Assembly (NCBI RefSeq): GCF_018130385.1
Contig: NZ_JAFCLU010000041.1
Location: forward strand, 1-54,431
Reading direction: 5' to 3'
Source: Bradyrhizobium sp. AUGA SZCCT0283
GTDB lineage: Bacteria > Pseudomonadota > Alphaproteobacteria > Rhizobiales > Xanthobacteraceae
Length of the DNA: 54,431 bases
Made by a program: the position numbers and the translations under genes. Numbering within the stretch: the first letter of the stretch is position 1; every line of letters begins with the position of its first letter. The notes below the pieces were generated by a model. That model saw only the letters and a list, made by a program, of their open reading frames with translations, made no database searches and was not told the origin of the DNA. Of the stretch, positions 9,324 to 17,684 are shown one piece after another.

Positions 9324-9865
9324 GCGGCCGAAACTCCGCGGGCGCCTGATTCAGATTTCTCCGCCCGATGCGGCAGCGTCCATTCCGGCCGAATGAAGTG
9401 ACAGGTGTAGCCGTCAGGATATTTTTCAAGATAATCCTGATGCTCGGGCTCGGCCTCCCAGAAGGGTCCGGCAGGGGCCACCTCGGTGACAACCTTGCCC
9501 GGCCAAAGGCCGGAAGCATCGACATCGGCGATGGTGTCTTCCGCGATCCGCTTCTGCGCGTCGCTGGTATAGAAGATGGCCGACCGGTAGCTCGCGCCCC
9601 GGTCGTTGCCCTGGCGGTTCAGCGTCGAGGGATCATGGATCTGGAAAAAGAACTCCAGCAGCTTGCGATAGCTGATCGCCTGCGGATCAAAGGTAATCTC
9701 AATGGCTTCCGCGTGATTGCCGTGGTTGCGATAGGTCGCGTTTGGCACCTCGCCACCGGTGTAGCCCACCCTGGTCGAAATCACTCCGGGATACCGGCGC
9801 AGCAGATCCTGCACGCCCCAGAAGCAGCCGCCTGCAAGCGCTGCTCGTTCTGCCGAAACTGTCAT
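9320..9865 (-). CDS. msrA: Peptide-methionine (S)-S-oxide reductase MsrA
   Basis: 181 residues from ATG 9865; longer upstream frames to 10138 lack family similarity. The active-site motif 'GGCFWG' places the catalytic Cys at residue 14. 'VGYTGGEVPNATYRN', 'GNHAEAIEITFDP' and 'FFFQIHDPSTLNRQGNDRG' are classic MsrA signatures. It reduces the S epimer of oxidised methionine, free or in proteins, using thioredoxin. It is the first gene of a two-gene operon with the TPP enzyme (GTGA overlap). No msrB fusion is present. Confidence 0.95.
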   Translation of the reverse strand: MTVSAERAALAGGCFWGVQDLLRRYPGVISTRVGYTGGEVPNATYRNHGNHAEAIEITFDPQAISYRKLLEFFFQIHDPSTLNRQGNDRGASYRSAIFYTSDAQKRIAEDTIADVDASGLWPGKVVTEVAPAGPFWEAEPEHQDYLEKYPDGYTCHFIRPEWTLPHRAEKSESGARGVSAA

Positions 9866-10183
9866 GTCCGTCCTCCAACGGTTCGCTGCGGGTGGCGCTC
9901 CCGAAGCCTCATCGACGACGCATATTGCGGCCGAACGATGCAAAAACGCAAATATCAACGAATGTCTACTTTGCCACCAGAAGCAGCCATTCGACTCGAT
10001 GGAACAGCGAACCAGGCGAACACCGACTCCGTGGAATGACCAAACTTCAGCAGCTCGGCCGTTTACACTATCACTTTCCGATCGACCATTCGTCCCGCTA
10101 CTATCGGCACGTGGCCCTCGATCCTGCCTTCCGGACAAGAGTAAGGTGGCGGGGGCGTGCGTTCAGGTTCCAGGGAGGACAAA
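9866..10183. other. Divergent intergenic region upstream of msrA and the glgC stub
   Basis: 318 bp without a gene of its own. It must hold the msrA promoter on the minus strand and what remains of the glgC promoter on the plus strand. A good ribosome binding site (agggagg) lies just before the glgC ATG. Confidence 0.45.
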
Positions 10184-10495
10184 ATGGCCACGATGATGAA
10201 CGAACCACTTTCACGCCATGCCCTCGCCTTTGTTCTTGCGGGCGGTCGCGGAAGCCGGCTCCTGGAGCTTACCGACAAGCGCGCCAAGCCGGCGGTGTAT
10301 TTCGGCGGAAAATGGCAGGTCCACATGAGTGCGGGCAGATTACGAGTCTACCTAGCGCCGTGCACGAATGTTGGATTTGGCACGTGTGATCAGGGATTTT
10401 CCGAAATCTTCCTCGCCAACCAGTTCAATCCCTTCCCTCTCCACAGGAAAGCGACCTCCAATGACTGGTATGCGCGGCCGGAGAACATACCCTGA
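10184..10495 (+). pseudogene. glgC 5' stub (glucose-1-phosphate adenylyltransferase)
   Basis: From ATG 10184 about 43 codons are clean GlgC: 'LAFVLAGGRGSRLLELTDKR' is the nucleotide-binding GGRG loop, followed by 'AKPAVYFGGK'. From about 10313 the expected continuation is replaced by unrelated sequence that stays open to 10495. An intact enzyme needs roughly 420 residues, so this is a truncated head, probably left by a deletion. The intact ribosome binding site means a short peptide could still be made. Confidence 0.85.
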
Positions 10496-10576
10496 AGCGA
10501 ATAAGGTTGTTACGGAATAAACCCCATCGATCGGTGCGGGCTACGCCCCATGTAAACTGTATATGCGTGCCCTAGA

Positions 10577-10706
10577 TTGATACCGCGACCACCGCCAAAG
10601 CTGCCCTCACGGTAGCAATCGAAGACACCAGAAGGCGCTTTTTGCATCGTTTCATGCGGCACGCTGGCTCTGATTTGATACCGCGGCGGGATATTTTGAT
10701 ACCGCG
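10577..10706. repeat. Three copies of TTGATACCGCG
   Basis: Identical 11-mers start at 10577, 10675 and 10696, in the same orientation, in the region between the glgC stub and the metallophosphoesterase gene. The last two are 21 bp apart, i.e. about two helical turns. They lie beyond the 3' end of the metallophosphoesterase gene, so they are either a degenerate repeat or protein-binding sites without an obvious target gene. Confidence 0.6.
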
Positions 10707-10737
10707 TTTTGTCTTCGGGCACCGTCTTGCTCGTGAG

Positions 10738-11688
10738 CTAGAGCTGCTGCCCATCGCGCAAGGTATGCAGAGTTATCTCCGGCGGGCAGTTTAAGCGCAC
10801 AGGCAGAAGGCTCGTGCCAGCGCCCACGGAGGTATATCCGATCATGGCGCCATGGCGCCATGGTCCAGCGCCCATGAATCTAGGTAATGCTGCCTCCAGC
10901 TTGATCGGAATTCCACCGGGTAGGCAAAGCTGGCCTCCGTGGGTGTGTCCACATAACATGAGATCGAATCTGGCGCTCATCGCTCGATCGTAAATTTCCG
11001 GCGTGTGCGCCAACAAAATCGAAAAGGCATCTGAAGGAATTTGCGAGGCGGCTTTCTCAATGTCGTCTGCCCGATAGAAATGCGGATCGTCAACGCCGGC
11101 CAGGAAAATACGTTGCCCGTCACGAACAATCGGTTCGCACTCGTTGAACAGCATGCGGATTCCCATGGCTTCCATTGAAGGGGTCATTCGGATGCTGTCG
11201 TGGTTACCAAGCACCGCATAAACTGACCCCTTCAATTGGGCCTGCAGTTCACCGATGATTTCTAGGCTTTTTTCGAATGGACCATATGTCTTCCCGCGAT
11301 AGTCGCCGGTTAAGACGCAAATGTCGTATTGAAGGCCGCCGACCACGCTAGCCAGATGCCGCATTGCGCTTATACTTATGTCGGCATGCAAATCGCTGAT
11401 GTGAAGGATAGTGAAATTGTGAAATGCCGGGGGAAGATTAGCGAAAGCCACGCTATGTTTTTTGACAACGACGTGGTCCGCGTTTCGACGCGCACGGCCG
11501 TAAAGTCCAGTGAGCTTCAGCGCAGTTCTGACAATCCACGGCGCTAAGTACCAGTTTTCAAGATTGAATAAGATCAGTCCCTGTCCAAACAGCTGGGCCT
11601 CGTGCTCGACTTCTATTTTCAGTCGCCGCTCAACATGTTCTGAGCCGATTCGCTCGATCAGGTCTTGTAGGGACGAAGTAGGATCCAA
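10738..11688 (-). CDS. Metallophosphoesterase of the YaeI/YkuE type
   Basis: 316 residues. All calcineurin-like motifs are present in order: 'ILHISDLHAD' (Asp and His), 'CVLTGDYRGK' (GD), 'AVLGNHDS' (GNHD), 'ILLAHTPE' (His) and 'LMLCGHTHGGQL' (GHTH). The enzyme uses two metal ions to cleave phosphoester or pyrophosphate bonds; relatives act on lipid A precursors or other membrane phospholipids. An approximately 90-residue N-terminal region without the signature precedes the catalytic domain, and its hydrophobic patch 'LILFNLENWYLAPWIVRTAL' may associate with the membrane. It is a single gene. Confidence 0.9.
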   Translation of the reverse strand: MDPTSSLQDLIERIGSEHVERRLKIEVEHEAQLFGQGLILFNLENWYLAPWIVRTALKLTGLYGRARRNADHVVVKKHSVAFANLPPAFHNFTILHISDLHADISISAMRHLASVVGGLQYDICVLTGDYRGKTYGPFEKSLEIIGELQAQLKGSVYAVLGNHDSIRMTPSMEAMGIRMLFNECEPIVRDGQRIFLAGVDDPHFYRADDIEKAASQIPSDAFSILLAHTPEIYDRAMSARFDLMLCGHTHGGQLCLPGGIPIKLEAALPRFMGAGPWRHGAMIGYTSVGAGTSLLPVRLNCPPEITLHTLRDGQQL

Positions 11689-11938
11689 ATTCTAGTCTCT
11701 CCAGTTGTTGGGAGGCCGTTCCAAACAAAAGCATGAATGGAATGATAGGTCCATTGTAGCCGGCGCCAGGCGGTGCGCGCCATTGTCGCGCTGGTCTTGG
11801 CAACGCACTCCTCAGACGTCCATCTAGAGGCGGCATTCCGCCGATCAGAAATTATGGAACAGCGGGTGTCCGCGTTGCCCCTAAAAGCAGACGTCGCTCA
11901 GCTCCAGCGCAAAGTCCGCTTAGTGCCCAGCCCTGTGC

Positions 11939-12310
11939 TCAAGGACTGACAATGCGCTCAAACCCTATGCCGAATGACGACCACGCCAGGCGACCGGCAA
12001 TTAGAAGCGACATGGAGCTGAATACGACAGTCCCCCAGAGCTGGAAATCGGGGCGCGTTTCATTCAGCCATACCAGTGCGGCTAGACAGAGCGTTGCCGG
12101 GACAAAGCACGCCTGCGTCGCAATGTAATGACGACGCAATGTGCGTGGCGCACGTGAAACGGGACCACAAAACCGCTCGCGCAAGGGATTGTCGTTGGAA
12201 TCGACCTTCAACAAACCATCGCCCACTACCCCGGCGAGTAGATGCGCCGACGCCAGAAGACCGATCCCGCCGCCCAGATAATGCGGACAGAACGTCTTGC
12301 CGGATCTCAC
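11939..12310 (-). CDS. Hypothetical membrane protein, about 123 residues
   Basis: Opens with GTG 12310. It has three hydrophobic stretches: about 12-30 'LGGGIGLLASAHLLAGVVGD', 64-82 'ATQACFVPATLCLAALVWL' and 90-110 'WGTVVFSSMSLLIAGRLAW'. I do not recognise a family. It abuts a chimeric open frame carrying a decayed enzyme fragment, and the start codon has no good ribosome binding site, so it could itself be a remnant. Confidence 0.4.
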   Translation of the reverse strand: MRSGKTFCPHYLGGGIGLLASAHLLAGVVGDGLLKVDSNDNPLRERFCGPVSRAPRTLRRHYIATQACFVPATLCLAALVWLNETRPDFQLWGTVVFSSMSLLIAGRLAWSSFGIGFERIVSP

Positions 12311-12351
12311 GATAGCGCCGGCAATGGAGCTACACTCCGTGAGCCCACCCC

Positions 12352-12606
12352 ATTCGCGATATCTGGTTGAACCACTCGCAACGAGTCGTCACCGAGCGCC
12401 AGCTTGAATCCGTCGCGGCTCGCAATGTTCTCGTCCGCGGCAAGCGGCACGCCCGTGCCCTTCCGCAAGGCCAGCCACTCCTTCCATGGACGGTCGGCAC
12501 GGATCGGCTCCTCCAGCCAGCCGAGATTGAACCTCGACAGTCCAGGCGCAATCTCCAATGCCTGCTCGATCGGCCAGGCCTGGTTGGCGTCGGCGGCCAG
12601 CATTAG
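12352..12606 (-). pseudogene. Fragment of a mandelate racemase/muconate lactonizing enzyme
   Basis: About 85 codons matching the enolase-superfamily barrel. 'LAADANQAW' supplies the first metal Asp, 'LGWLEEPIRADRP' the second ligand Glu, and 'PLAADENIASRDGFK' the third acidic ligand, ending with 'VVQPDIAN'. Families of this type are about 370 residues, so both ends are missing. The frame continues upstream into an unrelated hydrophobic N-terminus (12610-12885), giving a spurious 192-residue chimera. The substrate cannot be told from the fragment. Confidence 0.8.
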
Positions 12607-12957
12607 AATGCAGAAATTGCCATGGCTGCGAACATGAGTGCTCTCGCTCCTAGCGGTTGCGCGGCGATGGGGCCCGCGTGAGCTGCGCGCAGTAACTAAG
12701 GGCTGCCCGAGTCCCGCAACTAATCCTAAAATCGCCAGGACCACACCTATGGCGAACATGCCTACAATCACGACCGGGATGAGCGCTTCGAGCACGGGCG
12801 CAGTCGCCCAAGGATTGAGGCAACCCGTAGGACGCATGTGCCAGAGCAAGGCGGCCGCAGCAGCAAAGTATGATGGGACCCGCAACAGGTATCACCGGAT
12901 ATTCCTCCATCGCTCAACGGGTGAGGCCCGAATATTCGACGCCCAAGGAGCAGAGCC

Positions 12958-13149
12958 CTACTTAGTCAATAGCGAGCTAATAACAGCGGCCGCGCCAAGA
13001 CCGAGGAACACCAGAATGATCGGGGGATAAAGAACGAGTGCTGCGTTGAACCGCAGAAATTTTGGATGCTCCCCGGCGCTGTTCGGGCGGCCGATAACAC
13101 ACAGGACAGCAGCGACCACGAGCATCGCAATTCCGGTCCATAGGTTCAT
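12958..13149 (-). CDS. Small two-helix membrane protein, 63 residues
   Basis: Starts 'MNLWTGIAMLVVAAVLCVIG' and ends 'LGAAAVISSLLTK', with two predicted membrane helices (about 5-20 and 40-60) joined by a short hydrophilic loop. Small proteins of this layout are common in Bradyrhizobium and have no assigned function. The frame is clean and the ATG at 13149 is preceded by purine-rich sequence. Confidence 0.6.
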   Translation of the reverse strand: MNLWTGIAMLVVAAVLCVIGRPNSAGEHPKFLRFNAALVLYPPIILVFLGLGAAAVISSLLTK

Positions 13150-13297
13150 GTCCGCTTCCCTCGTATACAGGGGAGCAGACAGGAGCTATTTGAAAAACAG
13201 CAAGCTAGTCTAATGTCGGAGTAGGTGGCCGCCCGGGCGACGAACATCCAAGCGAATGTTTGCTTCCGGTCATTACGTCGATTTTTGTATGTCCGCA

Positions 13298-13651
13298 TCA
13301 TGCGCTTCGCCAGGTGCCAGCTCCCCCCGCTCGATCAGGTGCGGCGCCTTTAGCGAAGTATTTCACTTGACGGTAACCCAGGCTGTGCTTGGCAATTTCG
13401 TCCGCACCCAACTCCCTCTCTGCCTTCACTCGCCGCAAATTAGTTCTCGGACCAACGTTCCGGCGCAAAGCATCCACGGCGGATTGCTTGGTGGGATGTC
13501 CCACGTAGAAAAAGCGAAACTCGACAAACTTACCATTTTGATATCGGTGGCCGACGCTTACGACCCACGCCTTTCTTGCCAATTCTATCATCATGAAAGT
13601 TTTGGAAGCCCTATTTGGGTAAACACCGCCCTGCACCGGATGCGCAGTCAT
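13298..13651 (-). CDS. Hypothetical protein, about 117 residues
   Basis: From ATG 13651 (a TTG four codons upstream is also possible). The middle part, 'WVVSVGHRYQNGKFVEFRFF' and 'KQSAVDALRRNVGPRTNLRR', has balanced composition and looks like real protein, with a basic C-terminal half. There is no family assignment, membrane segment or signal peptide. No neighbour is in a tight operon with it. The start is uncertain because there is no good ribosome binding site. Confidence 0.45.
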   Translation of the reverse strand: MTAHPVQGGVYPNRASKTFMMIELARKAWVVSVGHRYQNGKFVEFRFFYVGHPTKQSAVDALRRNVGPRTNLRRVKAERELGADEIAKHSLGYRQVKYFAKGAAPDRAGGAGTWRSA

Positions 13652-13703
13652 CCATTCGAGCAATTTTTGATCCGTTATTGTACCTCTAGCACTCGCCCTA
13701 CCC

Positions 13704-13750
13704 GAGTCAGGATTTGCCCGACGCTCTAACAGAGTCAGGATTTGCCTGAC
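13704..13750 (+). repeat. Tandem 19-nt repeat, period 28
   Basis: GAGTCAGGATTTGCCYGAC occurs at 13704-13722 and 13732-13750 with a single C/T difference. It lies in the short non-coding region between two minus-strand small genes. Confidence 0.6.
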
Positions 13751-13815
13751 AAGTGCGAGTCTGCTAGCCTGAGGGGGCAGTGGTATCTACGGTAATCGCC
13801 GGACGCAAATTGCCT

Positions 13816-14007
13816 CTAACGCCCACTCCGCATGTATGGACTGTCTTCGGAGGCGTATTTCAACGACGGGTCAGCCGCTAGCCGAATTTGTCGTGAAGTC
13901 TTAAGTTGCGAGGAAAGGCCGCCCGTTCCAGTATTGAAATTTTCTTCAACTGAGAACAGGCCAAGTGCAATTAGCATTCCTGCTGCGATCAAAAGGATTC
14001 GGGCCAT
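13816..14007 (-). CDS. Small exported protein, 63 residues
   Basis: ATG 14007 is preceded by a strong ribosome binding site (aaggagg, 6 nt before). The N-terminus 'MARILLIAAGMLIALGLFSV' is a signal peptide or anchor, followed by a hydrophilic tail of about 40 residues. The function is unknown. The Shine-Dalgarno sequence and clean frame make it a credible gene despite its size. Confidence 0.6.
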   Translation of the reverse strand: MARILLIAAGMLIALGLFSVEENFNTGTGGLSSQLKTSRQIRLAADPSLKYASEDSPYMRSGR

Positions 14008-14051
14008 GAAGCCCTCCTTGCCTCGTTGGACTCTCCGACATGGGATCCTTC

Positions 14052-14285
14052 ATGGCAAACCATGTAATCACATTTCCTGGAAAGAGACTCGCCCAAGGCG
14101 AGGACGATTATCGCGAGCGAATGAGGGCTAATTTGGCGGCCATCGCCTTCCTCTCAATTTTTCTTTTGGCATCTTGCTGGGTGATAGACGGGCTGCTGAG
14201 CATTCCCACCCGGACAGATTGTAATTTTTCGGTGCGCCGGCCCTGCAATGTAAACTTCAGCATAGACAGCGCGTCGCTTGGGTAA
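14052..14285 (+). CDS. Small single-helix membrane protein, about 77 residues
   Basis: The preferred start is ATG 14052 ('MANHVITFPGKRLAQGEDDY'); an in-frame ATG at 14040 would add four residues. A basic stretch 'YRERMRANLA' precedes one membrane helix 'AAIAFLSIFLLASCWVIDGL', and a short Cys-containing tail follows. It is divergent from the 63-residue gene at 13816, with about 45 bp between starts. The function is unknown. Confidence 0.55.
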   Translation: MANHVITFPGKRLAQGEDDYRERMRANLAAIAFLSIFLLASCWVIDGLLSIPTRTDCNFSVRRPCNVNFSIDSASLG

Positions 14286-14507
14286 GATGCTTCTGAGGAG
14301 GATGCTGCCGGCTAAGGCGGTTAGGAGTCGATGAGTTGGCCTTGCAGCATAGGCTTTGCGCCACTCGATGCGCCCTTTGGCTTCCGTCCGATGCGCGTCG
14401 CTTTCATATTCTTCCTAGAGTGCATTGAGTTTGATCGCAATACTCCAACGTTTCCCACACCGTCAGCAAGTTGGCGACATCTGTGGGTTCTCGCGCGGAG
14501 CTTTTCA

Positions 14508-14738
14508 CTAGGAACTTCTCGTCGATACTATAGACGGCTGTTCTGCCTTGGCGGCCTCTTTCATGCCAATCGGGATCCATTCCCCCGAATGATGAAACTG
14601 CGCCCAAAGAACCCATTGCTGTTGGCCGTTATCGAGGAAGCGGAGGTGCCCAGCATGGCCTCCATCGCGAGTTTCGGCCACGACTGCCTGTCTCCCACTC
14701 ACAGCGCTTTCGAAAGCCTGTCCAACTACAAACCGCAT
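14508..14738 (-). CDS. Small conserved protein, 76 residues (copy A of a duplicated locus)
   Basis: Begins 'MRFVVGQAFESAVSGRQAVV' and contains 'AGHLRFLDNGQQQWVLWAQF'. The same protein sequence recurs, without a start codon, at 31214-31408 on the other strand, and the similarity extends about 60 bp into the upstream DNA. The function is unknown; the compact sequence rich in beta-branched residues with no signal suggests a small cytosolic domain. A GGAG motif lies just upstream of the ATG. Confidence 0.65.
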   Translation of the reverse strand: MRFVVGQAFESAVSGRQAVVAETRDGGHAGHLRFLDNGQQQWVLWAQFHHSGEWIPIGMKEAAKAEQPSIVSTRSS

Positions 14739-14857
14739 CGTCCGTCCTCCGATAGATCAAAGGCGAATCAACTTGCGACGGCTCAATTGTATCAGTTCAT
14801 GTTATTCCATTCAGTGAGGGGAAGCACAAACCGCGCGACTCGCAAGTTAGCCATTGG

Positions 14858-15268
14858 TCGTCGGCCAAACGTATTATCTCGGTGCCGATCGCCGGACTCG
14901 GAACGGCCACCACGCTGGAGGCGGTCGGGACCACCCAAAACATGAAGGGAGAGAAGATGCTGGACAAGATGTCGGCCCATTGCGCAGCGTTGAACGTGGC
15001 GTCCGGCGACAAGAAATACATTGACGGCGCCTGCGTGCTGGCCGACAGCGACGGTGACAAGATTTTCTCGACCTTCGATACTCGCGACCTCGATAAGTCA
15101 CAGCCTAAAATGGATTGTGGCACCCACATCATCGCCGGCGGTACCGGGAAGTATAAGGGGATCACCGGGAGTGAGCCATTTGCTTGCATAACAATGTCCG
15201 CGCTAGCCGGCCCGGGTGGCTATTTCGCGATGGACATCCCGCATAACACGACGTGGGAAATCAAATAA
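14858..15268 (+). pseudogene. 5'-truncated exported protein of unknown function
   Basis: The open frame is clean from about 14858 to the stop at 15268, and GTG 14882 is the first usable start. The sequence has the look of the C-terminal part of a longer secreted protein: 'HCAALNVASGDKKYIDGACV', 'DSDGDKIFSTFDTRD' and 'CGTHIIAGGTGKYKGITGSE'. The expected signal peptide and N-terminal part are absent, and the sequence immediately upstream belongs to the flank of the duplicated copy A locus, so the 5' end was probably lost in that rearrangement. A strong terminator follows the gene. Confidence 0.6.
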
Positions 15269-15327
15269 GACCCTCGATGTCCCCGTAGAACTCGGGTGCC
15301 CAAACTAGGCGCCAACCACTGAACGAG

Positions 15328-15353
15328 AGCCCGGCCTAAGAGCCGGGCTTTTC
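15328..15353 (+). terminator. Rho-independent terminator
   Basis: A perfect 8-bp stem AGCCCGGC/GCCGGGCT with a 6-nt loop is followed by TTTTC. It lies 60 bp after the stop of the truncated exported-protein gene. Confidence 0.85.
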
Positions 15354-15695
15354 TTCGGCTGATTCGCAGGAATCCACGGTTCGTGAAACGCAGTAGACTT
15401 TGCACCGGGGCTTTAGTGGCATCCTAGTCTTGCGGATATCGATTGCCCCTGCAAACCGCAGCACTTTTGAGACATGCCGACGGTCCGCGATTATGTCTGC
15501 TTGTGGGGTTAGGCGGGAAGTGAGCTGCACGCGGTCAAAGCGACGCGAATCTCGTCGCCTGAGACCGAACGGGTCCTGGCTTCTCACCGACTTCCCTGGG
15601 TAGGGCGTTTTTACACAGCCAAGACCCGAAGCGGAAGTCGCATTATAATATGCTAGTCTGACCGAAATCGCTCGGAGGAGCCAAGGAGACGCGCG
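15354..15695. other. Non-coding region before the GFA gene
   Basis: 342 bp with no gene that can be supported. The open frames on the minus strand are in the shadow of the GFA gene. A ribosome binding site (aaggaga) for the GFA gene is at its right end. Confidence 0.45.
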
Positions 15696-16112
15696 ATGAG
15701 TGGTTTCCATGAGGGCGGCTGTCTTTGCGGAGATATCAGGTACCGAGCCCATGAACCGCCGCTCGAGGCGATCGTCTGCCACTGCAAGTTTTGCCAGCGT
15801 CGCACCGGAGCGGCATTCGGCGTCGAGGTGTTCTTCGCTACGGATCAGCTTGAGTTTGTCGGCTCGCCGCTCAAAACCTACGAGTACACGTCGGCAGACC
15901 ATGGACGTTGGCTGCGGCTCGAGTCCTGCCCGCGATGCGCGACCCCTGTTGCGGTCACGGTTGAACGACGCCCAGGTCAGCGGGGCCTAAACGGCGGCAC
16001 GTTCGATGATCCGACGTGGTTCACCATCACGAGGCACATCTGGGCGTCATCAAAGCTGCCCTGGGTCGAACTACCTGCTGCCGTTCCGTATCGGTTATTT
16101 GGAAGCACTTAG
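15696..16112 (+). CDS. GFA/CENP-V family zinc-binding protein
   Basis: 138 residues with the Cys pattern of the glutathione-dependent formaldehyde-activating-enzyme fold: 'GGCLCGDIRYRA', 'VCHCKFCQRRTGAAFG' and 'ESCPRCATPV', enough to bind two zinc ions. ATG 15696 has an aaggaga ribosome binding site 6 nt upstream. Most members have no proven activity; the S-hydroxymethylglutathione synthase label applies to only a few. It is a single gene, intact. Confidence 0.9.
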   Translation: MSGFHEGGCLCGDIRYRAHEPPLEAIVCHCKFCQRRTGAAFGVEVFFATDQLEFVGSPLKTYEYTSADHGRWLRLESCPRCATPVAVTVERRPGQRGLNGGTFDDPTWFTITRHIWASSKLPWVELPAAVPYRLFGST

Positions 16113-16264
16113 CTATCGTGTGGACGTTTGCCGCTTATGGCACATCGCGGTGCGATGCGGAATTCGGTCGCTATCGAGGCATAGCGGACATCTATCACAA
16201 GCCCGAGTTATGAGTACGCAGTTTAGTTGGCACGGCGGCCCCGGGAGTAATGCGAGGAACTAAG

Positions 16265-17590
16265 TCAGAGCAGCCCCTTTCGATAGACGTGCCGGCGCCG
16301 CCTTCCGCCGGCATCCTGTTGGACGAAGGCGAGCTTGAATTTTCTGCAACATGCTACACGCTGGATACGGCTGCCCATCCTTCGCAAGCGCGTCAGGACC
16401 CAAGGTCGGGCACACCAGATCCCAGCTGCGACTTGAAGGCCGATGTTGAAAGCAAACGCGGTCTGGTAAGCGATCTCAGGATAGTGCCCATCTGTGGGGG
16501 CCCAGAGTTGAACCACCAAGCCCGTCATATATTGCGCGACAAACGCACCACCGATGTGGAAGAGGTTCAGCGCCGCGTTGGCCCTACCCGCCAAGTTTGT
16601 GGGGAAATTCTCGGCCAGGATCGCGTAACTGAGGACAGTTCCAGCACCGACCGCCGCCACGACGATCCACGGGACATGCGATGGGAGCGGCAATCGCAGG
16701 ATCAATGCCAACTGTGCCGCGATAAAAATCATGGCGACAAGGCCGAACAGCGCCCGCGGTCCGACACCACGTCGGCGCAACCGATCGACCGCGACGCCCC
16801 ACAGAAGCGCCCCCAAACTTAATGCGATTGCCATGACAAGCAAATGCCGGAGCAATTCCGACCGATCCAGGCCCTCGACATCGCTGAGCCATGGCGCCGC
16901 CCACAGTCCCTGCAACGCCCAGGACGTCCCGATACAGGTCGCCGAAAGTGGGGCCAGGCGCCAGAAGCGTGGGTCGGCGTAAACCCTCTTAAGACTGCAA
17001 CGAGTAGGTCCGCCCGCCCCCGGTATAGCTGCCGGCATCTCGGGGACGACAAGATAGATGACAAACGCGCATCCGGCCGAGGCAATCGCCAGTAGCTCAA
17101 ACAATGCTCGCCAGCCCACCGAGACCAGCAGGAATTCCGCAGGCAAGGTTGCGGTCAGAGCACCCAACGCCCCCAACATAATCATCAGACCGTTGAGCAG
17201 TGGTACACGTTCCCTGGGAAACCAGAGCACGAGGGCCTTCAAGCCAGCCGTCAATGATGCGGCGACACCAAGACCGATCAGCGCTCGGCCGCCGAGCAGC
17301 AGCCAAAAATTGTCCGAGGCGGCAAATAACGCCGCGCCCAGAGCTGCAGCGACCATCACGGCACTTTGGATCTGCCCCGGACCATACCGGTCCAACAAGA
17401 TGCCAATCGGAATCTGGGCGGCCGCGAACGTCAGGTAGTAAACAGACGTCAGCAGACCAAGATCGCCAGCGCCAAGGCCAAATTCCGCCGTCAAAGCGCT
17501 GGCGACCGTCGCATTGATGGTCCGGAACAGAAACGAGAGGTAGTAAGCAGCAACGAACGGCAAGAACACGCACAGAATCAGACGCCAATT
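16265..17590 (-). CDS. MFS transporter lacking its native 5' end
   Basis: About 440 residues with twelve hydrophobic segments and MFS signatures: 'NATVASALTAEFGLGAGDLG', 'PIGILLDRYGPGQIQ' (motif A), 'LGGRALIGLGVAASLTAGLK'. It resembles nitrate/sugar-phosphate-type permeases, but the substrate is unknown. The first canonical start inside the family region is GTG 17569, in the middle of helix 1. Upstream, the frame runs into DNA of the conjugative remnant to TTG 17965 and shows no similarity to MFS proteins. An ATG near 17628 is in another frame. The gene therefore seems to have lost its start when the element inserted, or uses a non-native one. Confidence 0.75.
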   Translation of the reverse strand, partial: NWRLILCVFLPFVAAYYLSFLFRTINATVASALTAEFGLGAGDLGLLTSVYYLTFAAAQIPIGILLDRYGPGQIQSAVMVAAALGAALFAASDNFWLLLGGRALIGLGVAASLTAGLKALVLWFPRERVPLLNGLMIMLGALGALTATLPAEFLLVSVGWRALFELLAIASAGCAFVIYLVVPEMPAAIPGAGGPTRCSLKRVYADPRFWRLAPLSATCIGTSWALQGLWAAPWLSDVEGLDRSELLRHLLVMAIALSLGALLWGVAVDRLRRRGVGPRALFGLVAMIFIAAQLALILRLPLPSHVPWIVVAAVGAGTVLSYAILAENFPTNLAGRANAALNLFHIGGAFVAQYMTGLVVQLWAPTDGHYPEIAYQTAFAFNIGLQVAAGIWCARPWVLTRLRRMGSRIQRVACCRKFKLAFVQQDAGGRRRRHVYRKGLL

Positions 17591-17684
17591 TTGCGCCAGG
17601 CCTCCGGTATGCCGGCGCGCAGTCTCATGGGCATGCGATCGAGGCCGTTTCGGTGCACCGACAGTTTGCCGCCTCGTATGCGAC

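Noticed and set aside
15336..15902. 188-codon minus-strand frame opposite the GFA gene
   Set aside because: It overlaps a terminator and the GFA gene, is Arg-rich, and shows no protein family character.
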